Origin: Gymnothorax reevesii
Taxonomy: Eukaryota; Chordata; Actinopteri; Anguilliformes; Muraenidae
Assembly: GCA_029721435.1 (NCBI GenBank)
Contig: CM056583.1
Location: 46,777,120-46,841,119 of the forward strand
Reading direction: 5' to 3'
DNA length: 64,000 nucleotides
Both the position numbers and the translations under genes were made by a program. Below, piece by piece: positions 10,701 to 21,474 of this stretch. Below the pieces are notes generated by a model. It was not told where the DNA came from, searched no databases, and was given only the letters and a program-made list of their open reading frames with translations. The stretch's first letter is position 1. Each line of letters begins with the position of its first letter.

Positions 10701-12030
10701 ACAATAGCAGCTAGTGTCATGTCCGATTCTGTTGCACATTAAATAACGTACCCCCTAAAAACACAAAGCAATGATATCCCTGAAAGGCATAGAGTATTCA
10801 AACAAAACAGCAGTATATTCTCAAGGCATTTGCGTACCATAGGTATTCCATAATGTAACTACGACCCCTAGGAAAAAATAATATGGAATCACCTCACACC
10901 AAGGATGTTAATTTACCTTCTTTCCTTCATAACAAAGAACAAATTACAGATTCTGAAACAATCATTGTTTATTAGCTTGACATTCAGGCTTCATGAACAT
11001 TTCACTTTGAAATTGAAGGCAAAACACGTAACAAATGCGTAAATCGCAGGAGATGGCAGAGTATTAGAATTTATCGCTTTAGAATGCGTTATCTCATCTG
11101 TGATACCTTTCGTCAGAACAAAATGCTTCATCAGCACCCATAAAGTTATTTTCCGCACTATTTTTGTACAGCATAATAAATTTCCCAAGGGTAATTGGGG
11201 GAACACCGTTGCTTCTAATTTCGCTACGAACAGAGTCACAGGCAAAGAAATGCATCTCAGAAATCCAACAGCTTCGGTGAACGAACACAACCTTGTTTGA
11301 AAGGTAAAGCAACGCATAGTATATTTATCAAGGTGCCTAAAACACCTTATTGCATTTAGAAATGTAAAGTTTGACCTGGTGACGGCACAACATGAAAGGT
11401 CATAGGGTCACACAATACAATAGGGCTTGTCGTCTACGCACCGGGGATGAACGCACAAAGTTTCGTGACATTCCCATGAAACTTTTGTGTTGGTACAATA
11501 ACTCAAAGGATCTGTAGTCGTAGCGGTGGCCAAGGACAGTCCATAAAATCTCTGAACACTCGGTTTTGGGTATATAATTAAGCAGTTCAAAGGATGTAGT
11601 GTGAAAGTACACAGATTGACCGAAATATGTAGGTCCAAGCACTGTAAGAGCATTATGCATTATTCGCGTACAGTTACCTCTAGGCATTTTGATGAATGTT
11701 TCAGTGAATGATCAATGAGGCGTCCATCGGACAATGCATATACTGTTTCAGGGCTGCAAGTGTTTGGGCTGCAAGTGTTTGACATTCTTGCCCTGCCCAG
11801 ACGCAAGAGAATGGCAAAATCAAGGTTCTTTAGTTTTCTGATTTATTGTGCAAAGCATTGTAGCAAGCACTTTTTATTGCACCTGTAATAGGGATCTGTG
11901 GATACACAAAAATACATCATGTAAGCACAACATAGGCCCATATTATTTCATATTGTTACACCAGTCCTTATACTGTACCTCACTAGGTACATACACTGTA
12001 TCAGTTTCTCTGTAAAATAAAGTGTTACCG
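10701..12030. other. Stretch with no recognisable gene
   Basis: No gene recognised. TTTGGGCTGCAAGTG is partly duplicated at 11752-11779. Moderately long minus-strand frames at 10991-11317 and 11400-11687 were examined and match no family I know. Confidence 0.4.
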
Positions 12031-12041
12031 ACCTTCCTTAG

Positions 12042-12184
12042 CTAGCTTGCCTTCCACCACAAACTACTTCCAAGGGATTCCAAATTACCATGAGGTAGAC
12101 ATGGGATTTCCTGCACCATGTCAAGTTTGGCTGAAGTACGATGTGGCGCTGGACCCCACCAACCACCAGTCGTCTCTGGACCTT
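12042..12184 (+). CDS. Candidate internal exon of an unidentified host gene
   Basis: A pyrimidine-rich tract ends in CCTTCCTTAG (AG at 12040-12041), followed by 143 bases with one frame open throughout and then a consensus donor, GTAAGT, at 12185. The encoded peptide runs S-L-P-S-T-T-N-Y-F-Q-G-I-P-N-Y-H-E-V and continues through an aromatic, proline- and cysteine-containing segment (M-G-F-P-A-P-C-Q-V-W-L-K-Y-D-V) to S-S-L-D-L. It is more GC-rich than its surroundings, and the intron after it would be phase 0. A second AG at 12044-12045 is an alternative acceptor. I do not recognise the protein. No partner exon was found, which fits a gene with very large introns or chance. Transposon origin was considered, but no family motif fits. 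Confidence 0.4.
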
Positions 12185-12189
12185 GTAAG

Positions 12190-13120
12190 TAATACACATT
12201 ATCAATCCATTGTTGCCTTAACTTAGTTCAGGCTCATGACTCATAAGACCAACAATGAACCATCATCATGTAATCCTGCAAGTTACTTTATTCCTCTCTC
12301 ACTTTAGGTTACAGCATTATTTTCCACCCCACAAACCAACTGACTGCAGTGATCATACCGTTTATGGTCATACTAATGTCCCCAAAGGAACTTGCTTCAG
12401 GTATCCTTGGTACTGTCAGAGAATTAATTAATATTGAAATGATTGGCAAAGTTTTGTTTGTTTTCTTTCCTTTGGTCATATCTAGGCGAGCCGACTGAAT
12501 TAAGCTGAATCAAGGCGTTCATAGTGAATGAAGATCTCATTTAGCAGTAGGAAATGGACATGAGCCTTTTCTTTAGCCCTTTCCATCTTAATGAATTACA
12601 GTAATGTGATGCTATGTTGTTTAGCCCCTTTATTTGTAGCAAGTGATTAAGTACCAACACCAGCACCCGCACTCGAGCACCAAAACCTCTTCCATCCTCC
12701 ACGCGCTTCAAGCCAACTAAAACCAACTCAAGAACCCCTTGTGTCCCGACTATCACACCCATTTTAATTTTTTTTTTTTTTTGCATTTTTGCCCCCTCAA
12801 AAAAAACTATTTTCTGAAATTGTCATCTTCAAGTCTGTCTGTCTGTCTGTCTGTCCAACAATCTGTGTTTGTGTGCATCTGTAAGAAACTTAAGAATGCA
12901 CATGCGCAATACAATACATGTTGGCTCCAGTACGAGCCACAGAGTTATAACAAATGTGTGCTGAGGGGGTCTGTATTTTATAAAATATCATGATACATAA
13001 TAAATGCACTTTTTTTACTGAAAATATAGTTTGGTTTCTAAGCTAATGCTAAGAAAGCATCAAAAATTTACTTCATAAATGCGATAAAATGGTTTGTTAA
13101 ATGATTGCCTAGAGGAATTT
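12190..13120. other. Stretch with no recognisable gene; (TCTG)n inside
   Basis: Contains a T-run at about 12768-12782 and a (TCTG)n microsatellite at 12834-12855. No coding signal. If the upstream candidate exon is real, this is intron. Confidence 0.5.
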
Positions 13121-15709
13121 AAATTACCATCATCAGCTGACAAAATGCATACACGTATGCACATCGAAACTCACAATTATTACTTGTGCCCCTGGCAGTT
13201 CGGGCTGCACGGAGACGAGCTTGCACTACAAACCCCACAGCGAGCTTGGCACAGACTAAGGCCATTATGAGCAAAGGTCGGGAAAAGCAGCTAACCCCCA
13301 GACTGAGCCCAATATGCAACCCCCTACTAGGTCCATCCTAGTGTGGGATTGGGAACATGCCATCCCATCAGCACGACGACCAGCCCAGCAGCTGAACCAT
13401 TGGGGCTTGGTAAAAACCCTGCTAGTCTCGTAGAGTGGTGAACACGAAGTTCTCTCTACTGGTACAATCAAAAGCATGAATGTAGATTTGGTGCAGGACA
13501 ACGGAGCTCCTGTGAAAGTGGAATTTGTTCTCAAAACGAGTAGTTCTAAATCTTTATCAGAAAATCTGAAGTCACAGAGAAAAAGTTTCCAACTTGTAGA
13601 ATTGCATGTCCACCCCACAAACACAACATAACACTTACAACTTCTCAAGTTCTTATTACAGGTGCACAACATCAGTTCAATGGACTTAAAACTCTCTATA
13701 TCATATGTCCTATTTGCACGTCCAAAAGCAACACATTGTGATATTGTGGTTGTGCCTGCTTATAAAGTTTGCTCAAATAGAAATAAAACAACATGTCTTC
13801 TCCCATTAGATCACATTGCGTTTACACCACTTGCCATTCTCATGAGGCACAACTCGCAGCATACAGGAAATGGCACAAGAGTCTCCTGAAAAGCTAATAC
13901 TATGACATGACCGCACACAAAGAAATGGTTCACTAACAACTTAAACACCTTTATTGTCGATTTATTTGGTGAGAAAAATGTGTAAAAAAAAAAAACAAAT
14001 ATAGCATGTTTTGGAAAGCAAAAAGCCTGCTTTTTGCATTACTGTGTATATGTGGTATCACATGCCTTTTGCTTTTAGGAGGACAGGCACCTGATTGGTG
14101 GTTTGGCACAGTAATTAGCCTACCCACTGTCATAACACACAACATGTCAAACCCAGATTTTAGACAGGGAAAATATGCAGAACTATTAAAATACCACACA
14201 GGACGTGAGAGGAGCCCCTGTACAGCTATTTGTTCCCACTTAAAATTGAATATCTCAATGCAAGTGTAACTTAATTGGAAAGTCATGTTTTGACAACTTA
14301 CAACCACAGTCGGTATGCTGAATTTTGTTTGAGAAATTGAATAATCAAAGAGTGGAACACTGGTGGAATTAAAAGCGTGTTTCTTTTCTGAAAAAAATAA
14401 ATGGAGTCCATAGGTCCACATGCTGTGGCAGAGAAAATAACTGATCAAAGTGATCCAATAGCCATCTCATTAAATCAGCCGTCACATCATTGAACAAGCA
14501 AGCTCTCAAGAAGAAAGAAAGAAAAAACATCAAAGAAATTAGTTCAGTACATTATTCAATACCCAGTATCCTTACACTCAGAGCCAAACTTAATTTGAAA
14601 TAAGTCACAAATATTTAAAGATGATGGTATTCCAATGTGGTGTGATGTCGTCATGATGCATGCTGGATTCTGCTGGTCTAATCTTTTCATTTATATTTGT
14701 CATACGAGTTCTAAATTTAATAATAATGCTATTTATATACAGAGGTCTCAGGAGACGCATAATGTTTTATATAAGAAACACAGGCAGCCTGGGAAGACAA
14801 ACGATTGCCATTTCTGTTTCAGGCATGATTATTCAAATACCGACAGAGAAGTTTGAATAAACAACATGCAGATGTGTTTCTGCGAGACAAAATTGATAAA
14901 ATCAGTCATTTTGTGCATTTTCAGCCTGAAGGAAGTTTTATTGTCAAATCCATGAATATCTAGCACACTTTCTGAATATACCCATGCATCATACTCAATA
15001 AAAAGAAAAATGTAAATACCTTTAACTTGCCACCAAGGATTGTAATAACACAGCATGACTATTATTACAGATACGCAGGCCGAGAGCTCCACTGTCAGTG
15101 GGCACTTCAGTGGATCATTTATTGACCAGCACTAGAATCTTGGGAGTGTAATTGGCTGTATCCTCAAGGGAGTTTGAATAGGTTTTCACAGCAAGGGCAA
15201 TATTTATAAATGGGCACTGCTGCCACCCACCCATTTTCAAGAATTTCAACAGGACAGATTGTGGACAAACTTTCTGTAATTGTGACCCTGATTCACATAT
15301 TTGCTTGACATTGATACCCATTTCTTTGGTTGGTAGACTGTTCCATTTCTGTATTCATCATCAGACCACTCGACAACCCTGCCTGTGTATTTTATCACTG
15401 CTCGGTGGCATGTAGGCGGCAGGTGAATAATTCAAAATATTAAAGAGCACATTTTGTATGATTACTTGCAGGTCTCCTCAGACATGCACCTTCTGTGTAT
15501 TTACACATGTACTGCAAACTCATTTAAAATGGCTGTAATCAGGTGCTCAATACAAATGTGAAGTTTTCATATGCCTGTGCATTGATGAGATTCTAGTCCA
15601 GACATACTGAAATAATGCATTAAATTGCACTGTGTATTCATAGCATCAGCAATTTGTTTTGTATATTTCTGATAGGCAAGAGGCACTAGTTTTATCAAGC
15701 AGGTCTAGG
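13121..15709. other. Stretch with no recognisable gene
   Basis: AT-rich. Contains a slightly GC-richer block at about 13200-13420 of unknown origin and an A-run at 13985-13995. A 165-codon minus-strand frame at 13951-14448 shows no recognisable motif and an ordinary AT-rich composition, so it is not called. Confidence 0.4.
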
Positions 15710-17160
15710 ACCTCAAACAAAAACTGCGTTCAATCGCCCATTTGCAGCATTTAGCTGTCGATTTGTTGAGGAGTTTTGCAAAAATTTCACCCCATGCCTC
15801 TGAAGCACCACCAGCAAGTTGGATTGGCTTGACAGGTACTTTTTTGTATCAAATAGCTGTTCCCACAACAACAGCACAATACTGCTAAGATTTGGTGACT
15901 GTGCCAGAAAATCAATAAGAGGCAGAATACCAGCTGACTTTCTTCTCAAAAAAGGTCTTGAGTAATTTGGAGCAGCGATTTGGGTCACTGTCTGTCATGG
16001 TTTGTGTTTGTGCTTTTTGCTTTCTTTGTTACTCTCGTCCCTGACGACATCGTATTCTTTCCCCATCGGATTTTTCACCCAGCTGGCTGATTATTCCTGG
16101 GCGGTCCTTCCCCGGAGTCTGAGGTCGCCACGCCTCCTTTGCTGGAGTGTCTACTTTTATGTTACTCGCTTCGGCTTGAGAATTCATTAGTCAGGGTTTG
16201 TCAGACTATATATCATCTTTATATCTGGGAAGCTCTGCTTCTTTAGGGAATTTTTGGCATAATTGTTTGGTGCCTTGTTATTTTCTCATTTATTGAGATT
16301 TCTTTTCCTCTGATGTTGCTCGCCTTGTTTCTGGCTCTGAAGTCATTCGTATATTCAGAAACGCAAACTCTTTTCCCTTACTTTCTCGCGCCATCACTTT
16401 CAGCTGTGCCGGCTCCGTGCTTGGTGCACCTTCGCCTGCCACGGCATCTGAAACTCCTCACGAACCAGCCTTTACACTGTCCTTTTGTAGGATGAAATCA
16501 AGCACTGTCCACATTATACGGCAAAATGAATAATAGCCTCCCTTGTTTATGATTCCTATAACGCAGGACAAACTTCCAAATTTACCAGCACCAAAGTACC
16601 TCGGATCATCTCAGTTCTCCAACTATGCTTTATAGATGGTGTCAAGCACTGCTCCAGCATCTTCTCATTTGTTCTGCACTTCACAAATGTTCTTCTCTGT
16701 GATCCAAGCCACATCAGACTTTGGTTTCTCAGTCTGTGACACTTTTTCAAATCTTCCCCCATCCATTGCCAGTGTTCTTTTGCCAATTTCAATTTTTTTC
16801 CTCTTATATGCCAGCCTCTGATTCAGCTTTTTTCTTTGAAACTCTGCCAAGAAGGTTTGCATACTGTAGTCAGCTCTTCACTGTGGAGGATGAGACTGGT
16901 ATTTTTGCGGGAACCATTTACTAATAATCCACCTGAGGACCTGTGAGGCATCCGTTTCTCAATGTACTCTTATGCTTTTATTTTCCCGCGAAGTTGAGCA
17001 TTGTGGTGTTCCACTTCTCTTTCTATCCAGGTTAGAGCCAGTTTGTGTTGTTCTGTGAGGAGAGTAATCCACATCTTTGTAAGACGTCCTCAGTTTCTTG
17101 GCTATTTCCCACATGCAGTAGGCTTCATTTCACAGAGCAATTACAGACTGATGGGTTTCT
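15710..17160 (-). pseudogene. Tc1-like transposase pseudogene, split by a solo LTR
   Basis: Read on the minus strand across several frames, the order is an N-terminal helix-turn-helix remnant (R-E-I-A-K-K-L near 17090), then A-K-E-H-W-Q-W and G-S-Q-R-R-T-F-V (16780-16680), then a G-I-I-N-K-G-G-Y-Y segment (near 16560). After the LTR at 15993-16476 it continues with the D-S-D-P segment equivalent to the family's DNDP catalytic motif, A-Q-S-P-N-L, L-L-W-E-Q, A-W-G-E-I, and a C-terminal A-A-N-G-G-like end near 15715. Dropping the LTR and one 5-base duplicate leaves the frame continuous at the insertion point. Elsewhere it is ruined by frameshifts. The first catalytic Asp is not seen, and the conserved Glu of the NPIE-type motif is missing. 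It is dead. Element ends were not located. Confidence 0.8.
15993..16476 (+). mobile_element. Solo LTR, family copy 1, inserted in Tc1 pseudogene
   Basis: The 484-base element starts TGTCATGGTTTG and ends CCTTTACA. It is bounded by a perfect 5-base duplication, CTGTC, at 15988-15992 and 16477-16481. TG...CA ends with a 5-bp duplication are the hallmark of LTR-retrotransposon integration. It shares CGCCTCCTTTGCTGGAGTGTC with the LTR at 7455-7919. A weak TATA-like string lies near 16210. No internal gag-pol sequence is present, so it most likely arose by LTR-LTR recombination. Confidence 0.85.
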
Positions 17161-17542
17161 GAAGAAAGCAGACTCTTTCTGGCCGATCTGACCCATGATC
17201 GAACCCCAGGTCCCTATGCTCCAGGTACTCAAATAGCCCAAAGAAGGCCAATTTCATTGCTTTCTTAAACAGTGTTACATTTTTCAGCTGTGCTAACATA
17301 ACTGCTCAAGAGTGTCTAAATGATGACTTGGCCTTTTAAACATAGCAACTTTCGATTAGATAACGCAACGTGCCATCGTAACACAGGCACGATGGTTGCT
17401 AAAATGTGCTTTTATTTTCCTAATGCAGATTTTACCTTTTTTGCCTATGTTGGTATTTTAGAGAAAAAAAATCAGCCATTTCCAGCAATAATAGTCCATT
17501 TCAACATTATCAATGTCAAGGCTGTGTTTTTGATCAAGGAAA
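17161..17542. other. Stretch with no recognisable gene
   Basis: Includes a minus-strand GGGGTTCGATC string near 17190 that resembles a pol III B box but lacks a tRNA fold or an A box at the right distance. Nothing else is seen. Confidence 0.4.
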
Positions 17543-17715
17543 TCCATCCATTTTCTAAACTGCTTCTACCACGTGAAATTTTCCTGAGAGTTTGATCCTG
17601 TACCACCTGACTACAGGCGTAAGGCTCCCACACCCTGGACGGCTCTTCAATCCACCACAGGGCTCACACACAAATCACTCACCCCCTCATACCAATGGGA
17701 AATTTAGACACTACA
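17543..17715. repeat. Degraded fish LINE/SINE 3'-tail repeat
   Basis: CCATCCATTTTCTAAACTGC opens the block. CTGACTACAGGCG, ACACCCTGGACGG, CCACCACAGGGCTCACACA and AATTTAGACAC follow in the order known from a very common fish interspersed repeat. A second, shorter piece of the same family lies at 49443-49547. Confidence 0.65.
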
Positions 17716-17818
17716 TTCAAAGTTATTTTAATTGAGAAAAATGGTGATCTTCTTTAAAAACCGAGCAAATTTTGCAGTGATTCTAAACTTTTGAGCCATT
17801 CTGTGTAACGAACAAAGA

Positions 17819-17860
17819 AACACACACACTTGCGCGCACACACACACACACACACACACA
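17819..17860. repeat. (CA)n microsatellite
   Basis: An interrupted CA run. Confidence 0.9.
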
Positions 17861-17901
17861 TTTACATCTCTCATCCCAGTCAGAGCAAAAATATACATAT
17901 G

Positions 17902-18382
17902 TGTCATGGTTCTGGAGGCTGGCGTTTGCTTGGGAGCATTCTCTGTTGCTCTCGTCCAGGACGATATTGTTTTGCCCACAATCAGATTCTTTGGCCAGCT
18001 GGCATCAATTGTGGGCGGCGCCCGAACTCTATTTAAGCCCAAATTCCGCCTCGCCACCTTTGCTAGTGTCAGTGGTTCGATTGCACTATAGCCCGTAAGT
18101 TCTCTTGCAAAAAAGTTGGTGAGTAATTAGTTGCAAAGAGGAAAGTGTTAGTTAGTAAGGGAATCTTTCTATCTCTTTTCCTCGGTCTGGGTGCTTAATC
18201 TTTTTATCTCGGTTTCTGAGATTTTTCCTTTATTTCGTTCAGTCTAGCGCGCGTTGATTCCTCATTTTTACTCAAACTAGAATTATGTCCTTCTGGAAGC
18301 GTGAGCCTCTCTCTCTTATTACCCATGCCTGATGAGGCGGCGTGGGTATACAGTTTAGCACTGTCTGTCTGTCTGTCTGTGT

Positions 18383-18418
<36 letters not shown>

Positions 18419-18660
18419 GCGCAACAGCTCGACCACCACTGAAGCTAGGGTGGCCAAACTTTGTGGGGTAGATGGTCCTAGGGTGCCCTGTCCAAATTTG
18501 CATTTTGAGGTTGAAAGGTCAAAGGTCAAGGTCAACAAGAGGCGTGGGTTAGCATCTCTATAGAGTGCGCATCAACTAGTTTTGCCTGTGTTCGTCATAC
18601 TGCTGCACTTCCTTTCGTTCCGGCCACTGCATTTGGCGTCTCAAAATACCAGCCATCACA
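17902..18660 (+). mobile_element. Solo LTR, family copy 3, with internal insertion
   Basis: Starts TGTCATGGTTCTGG, ends AGCCATCACA, and is bounded by a perfect 5-base duplication, ATATG, at 17897-17901 and 18661-18665. A TATA-like CTATTTAAGCCC lies near 18029, matching the promoter position in the copy at 7455-7919. At 759 bases it is about 275 longer than copy 1. The excess is explained by an inserted microsatellite-bearing repeat at about 18325-18575. It has the same orientation as copy 1 but its own target duplication, so the two are independent insertions and not the paired LTRs of one provirus. Confidence 0.8.
18325..18575. repeat. Microsatellite-linked repeat nested in LTR copy 3
   Basis: Runs from about TGATGAGGCGGCGTGGG through (TCTG)n(TG)n at 18362-18416, then CCAAACTTTGTGGGGT, GGTCAAAGGTCAAGGTC and finally GTGCGCATCAACTAG. 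The ends show weak inverted similarity (TGATGAGG against TTGATGCG). Related GGTCA-rich sequence occurs at 21181-21474. The exact boundaries are estimated from the excess length of the host LTR. Confidence 0.55.
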
Positions 18661-18665
18661 ATATG

Positions 18666-21180
18666 TATCAATAATAACAATTGGTTTTCTGGTGCTTCAC
18701 ACAGACAGTGTCATATTAGGAGGGGTACAGATGAGTGCCTTTTGAACAGAGTCTTTCAACTCTTCATAGCTTCATAACTTGTAAAATCATATCCCTTCAG
18801 GTGGAAATCCAATGCAGGCCTCTTCCAGATATATTGATTCAGCAGAAGGGAAACCACACACTACTCTCGTAGGTGATCCAAACAAACCAAAAAGCTTTTC
18901 TAATCTCCCATTTTAATGAGATTCCATGCTGTACTGAGCTCAATCACTGACCACTTCATTCAGACCCTTCATTCAAGGGAACAATGCCCTTACCATTGTT
19001 AAATATGCAAAAATAAATTCCCAACTCCTCGAATAAGACACTGGACATACACACAAGTTGCAGGTGCTTGAAGAACAGAAAACATTAAATGAGTTTCTGC
19101 TTTGCTTAAACACTAAGTCTATCCATGTTCTTGAGGATATGAACAGAATCTCAACAACAGAGAACAATAACAATTATTTTTGGAAGAAGCTGAAACCAGT
19201 TGTCGTGAGTGCTGCACCCCATCTACACCCTTCACAAAATCACAACATATAAGATGTAAACATAAGCGTTCCTGCAGCCAGCGGCAAAGCCAAGTCATAG
19301 CAGCTCCCCGCCTCAACCAATAAAACACCTTTGCAGAATTTAAAACAGCAGAGAGAGAACAAGCACAGTGTGTGTGCCAAGGAGTGGTGCACCTGTGACT
19401 CTAAGTGAACACAACTGTGCCATCGAAAACATCATTTATTTATTCACTTTATTTATAGTCCACATTAGTACTGCCTGATTCGCGAAAAAATAGCTGTCAA
19501 AACACAACCTAAAAATGGCAACGTGGTGTGAAGAAAAGCGTATCCGCATAATTAAAATACATTGACACGTAAATGTGAAAAATCAATCTTCATTTTTGGC
19601 ATGTTTATCGTGTGTAACATTTATCATTTTGATTCCATCTAGTGCTCATCAATCAGAAACTAAAGCAAGAGATTAGGAACAAGTGTGCCCTGGCCACATC
19701 AAGCACGCAGTGCAGTCCATGTGACAAATGAAGCAACCCACAACAGTAAATAATCTATAGTTTGTAAAAGCTAGATTAAAATAATCCCAAGGGACTCAGG
19801 GCTTTGTTTTGGTTTCCATAACCATATTAGTGATCATATTTTTCTCTCTCGCGCAGAGTGGAGCACAGCTGGCAATTTTTTTTCACCATTATTATTGAAT
19901 CAGTTCAGAGAAATGAGCGGATTACGCATCTCCTCCAACCAATAATACCACTCAACTGTAAAATAAAGGTTCCTACTAATCCCCCTCTTAATGGCTGTTG
20001 GCATCCGATTTTTGGTTATTGAATAGACATTGAATTGACAATAACACTCGAAGTGCCAAAAGTACATTACATTGATCGGACTTAGTTTTAGTGATGTGTT
20101 TGTTTATGCAGGCCACTCTACAGTGCCAAGCCAGGCAGAGAGAAGCTAGCAATAATAAATACAAGCAAAATCGTCAAGCAAAAATCCTCTAGGTGAGTCC
20201 TCAGACCAAGCTTGAAGGAAGTCAAAGTCTCCCCTGGTTTGACCTCTGTGGAAGGTCATGTCCCCAAATCATTAAACTATTGAATTTTCCTTGTTACAAT
20301 CAAATTACTTGAGTGGCAGGTAAGCACTTCCCAGAATGTTAATAAAAAGTGCTATGTTGAGTTGGTGAAATTGTCAGATACAGGCAAATCAGGAACATAT
20401 TTTCTAAATGACTGTAACTGATGTACAAATCTGTAAGCAGCCATTAAGAGGTCGCAGTATCTACATCAGATCACAATTGGTCAAAATTTCTTTTAGAATC
20501 TGATTGGTGGGGATTACCTCTCTGTGACTCTCTTTTTGATGTACCGGAAACCTGTTCATGTATATTCTTGCATTCGGTGAATTATTCTAAAACAGGGTGG
20601 AGATTTGGTTAAGTAATTCAGTGAAGTATTCCTCATTGACAAAAGCACCGCTTAATCGCTAATCTCCTTTTTGTTTGGAGACATAAAGAACACCGGATAG
20701 TAGACAGTAATTTGCTTGGCAGAGATACAGGCCAGCTCATGTTTTATGAAAGGTATCATAATTAAGACTTCTCTGTCCCCAAAATGACAGCAGGCATTAG
20801 ACAAAAGAGACAATAGAAGACCGATGCAAAAACAAATATGATCGTAGTTGGTTAATAATAATTTAAGTGACTTTAGTAGTTTTACACTCAGTGTCAAATT
20901 GTATGAAAGATGAATACTACTTAAAGCAGTGCCACAGTACACTAACATTGAGGAAGAATCTCAGTACTTTTAGTTATACTCAAATCAGATTTGAAATAAA
21001 ACAGTTAATATCAGTTCAACAGAATTAAATCACAAGCAATCAGCTTTATTTGGCTTTTACATCCATGTTGTGCGATCCATTTTGAATAACAGCACAGCCA
21101 GCCCAATTGGTGCATGATCTGGATGTCAAACTCCTTTTACACAGTAACTAATCAACTTGGTTTGTTTATAAGTTTATTTA
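18666..21180. other. Stretch with no recognisable gene
   Basis: AT-rich DNA with only short open frames and no repeat that I recognise. Confidence 0.45.
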
Positions 21181-21474
21181 TTTATTTGTTCGTTAGCATG
21201 ATTATGGGAAAACCATTGCCTCAATTTATACCATATTTCCAACAAAAAAAAGTTGAGCTGTGACCCAGAATAGATGCCATTACATTTTGGAATGAATTGG
21301 GTCAAGGGCAAGGTCTCGGTCACTGAAAAGGTCAAAATAATTTTTTGGCCATAACTCTGTCAAAAATGGTTCAACTTACATCAAAATAAAGCTAGATTAA
21401 AATGACACCATGACCTTTGACCATAAGTGACTCTGTAAGGTAAAACCAAAGGTGGCAAGATTTCAGAAGACTAT
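21181..21474. repeat. GGTCA-rich interspersed repeat, left part
   Basis: Contains GGGTCAAGGGCAAGG, GGTCACTGAAAAGGTC, GACCTTTGACC and GGTGGCAAGATTTCAGAAG. A related arrangement resumes at 23735-23880 (GTGACCTTAAAAGGTGGAACC, GTCGCAAGATCTCAGAAGG). The TIR element at 21475-23731 therefore sits inside a tandem or duplicated copy of this repeat. Confidence 0.5.

Noticed and set aside
11094..11687. Adjacent minus-strand frames as a decayed transposase
   Set aside because: No catalytic or DNA-binding motif of a known family could be read.
13951..14448. 165-codon minus-strand open frame
   Set aside because: No motif or splice context and an ordinary AT-rich composition; compatible with chance.
17170..17210. 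Possible tRNA or SINE pol III B box on the minus strand
   Set aside because: No A box at the right spacing, no acceptor-stem pairing and no poly-A or tail.
15993..18660. The two plus-strand LTRs as a single provirus
   Set aside because: Each has its own distinct target duplication (CTGTC and ATATG), and the intervening 1.4 kb is Tc1 and LINE-tail sequence.
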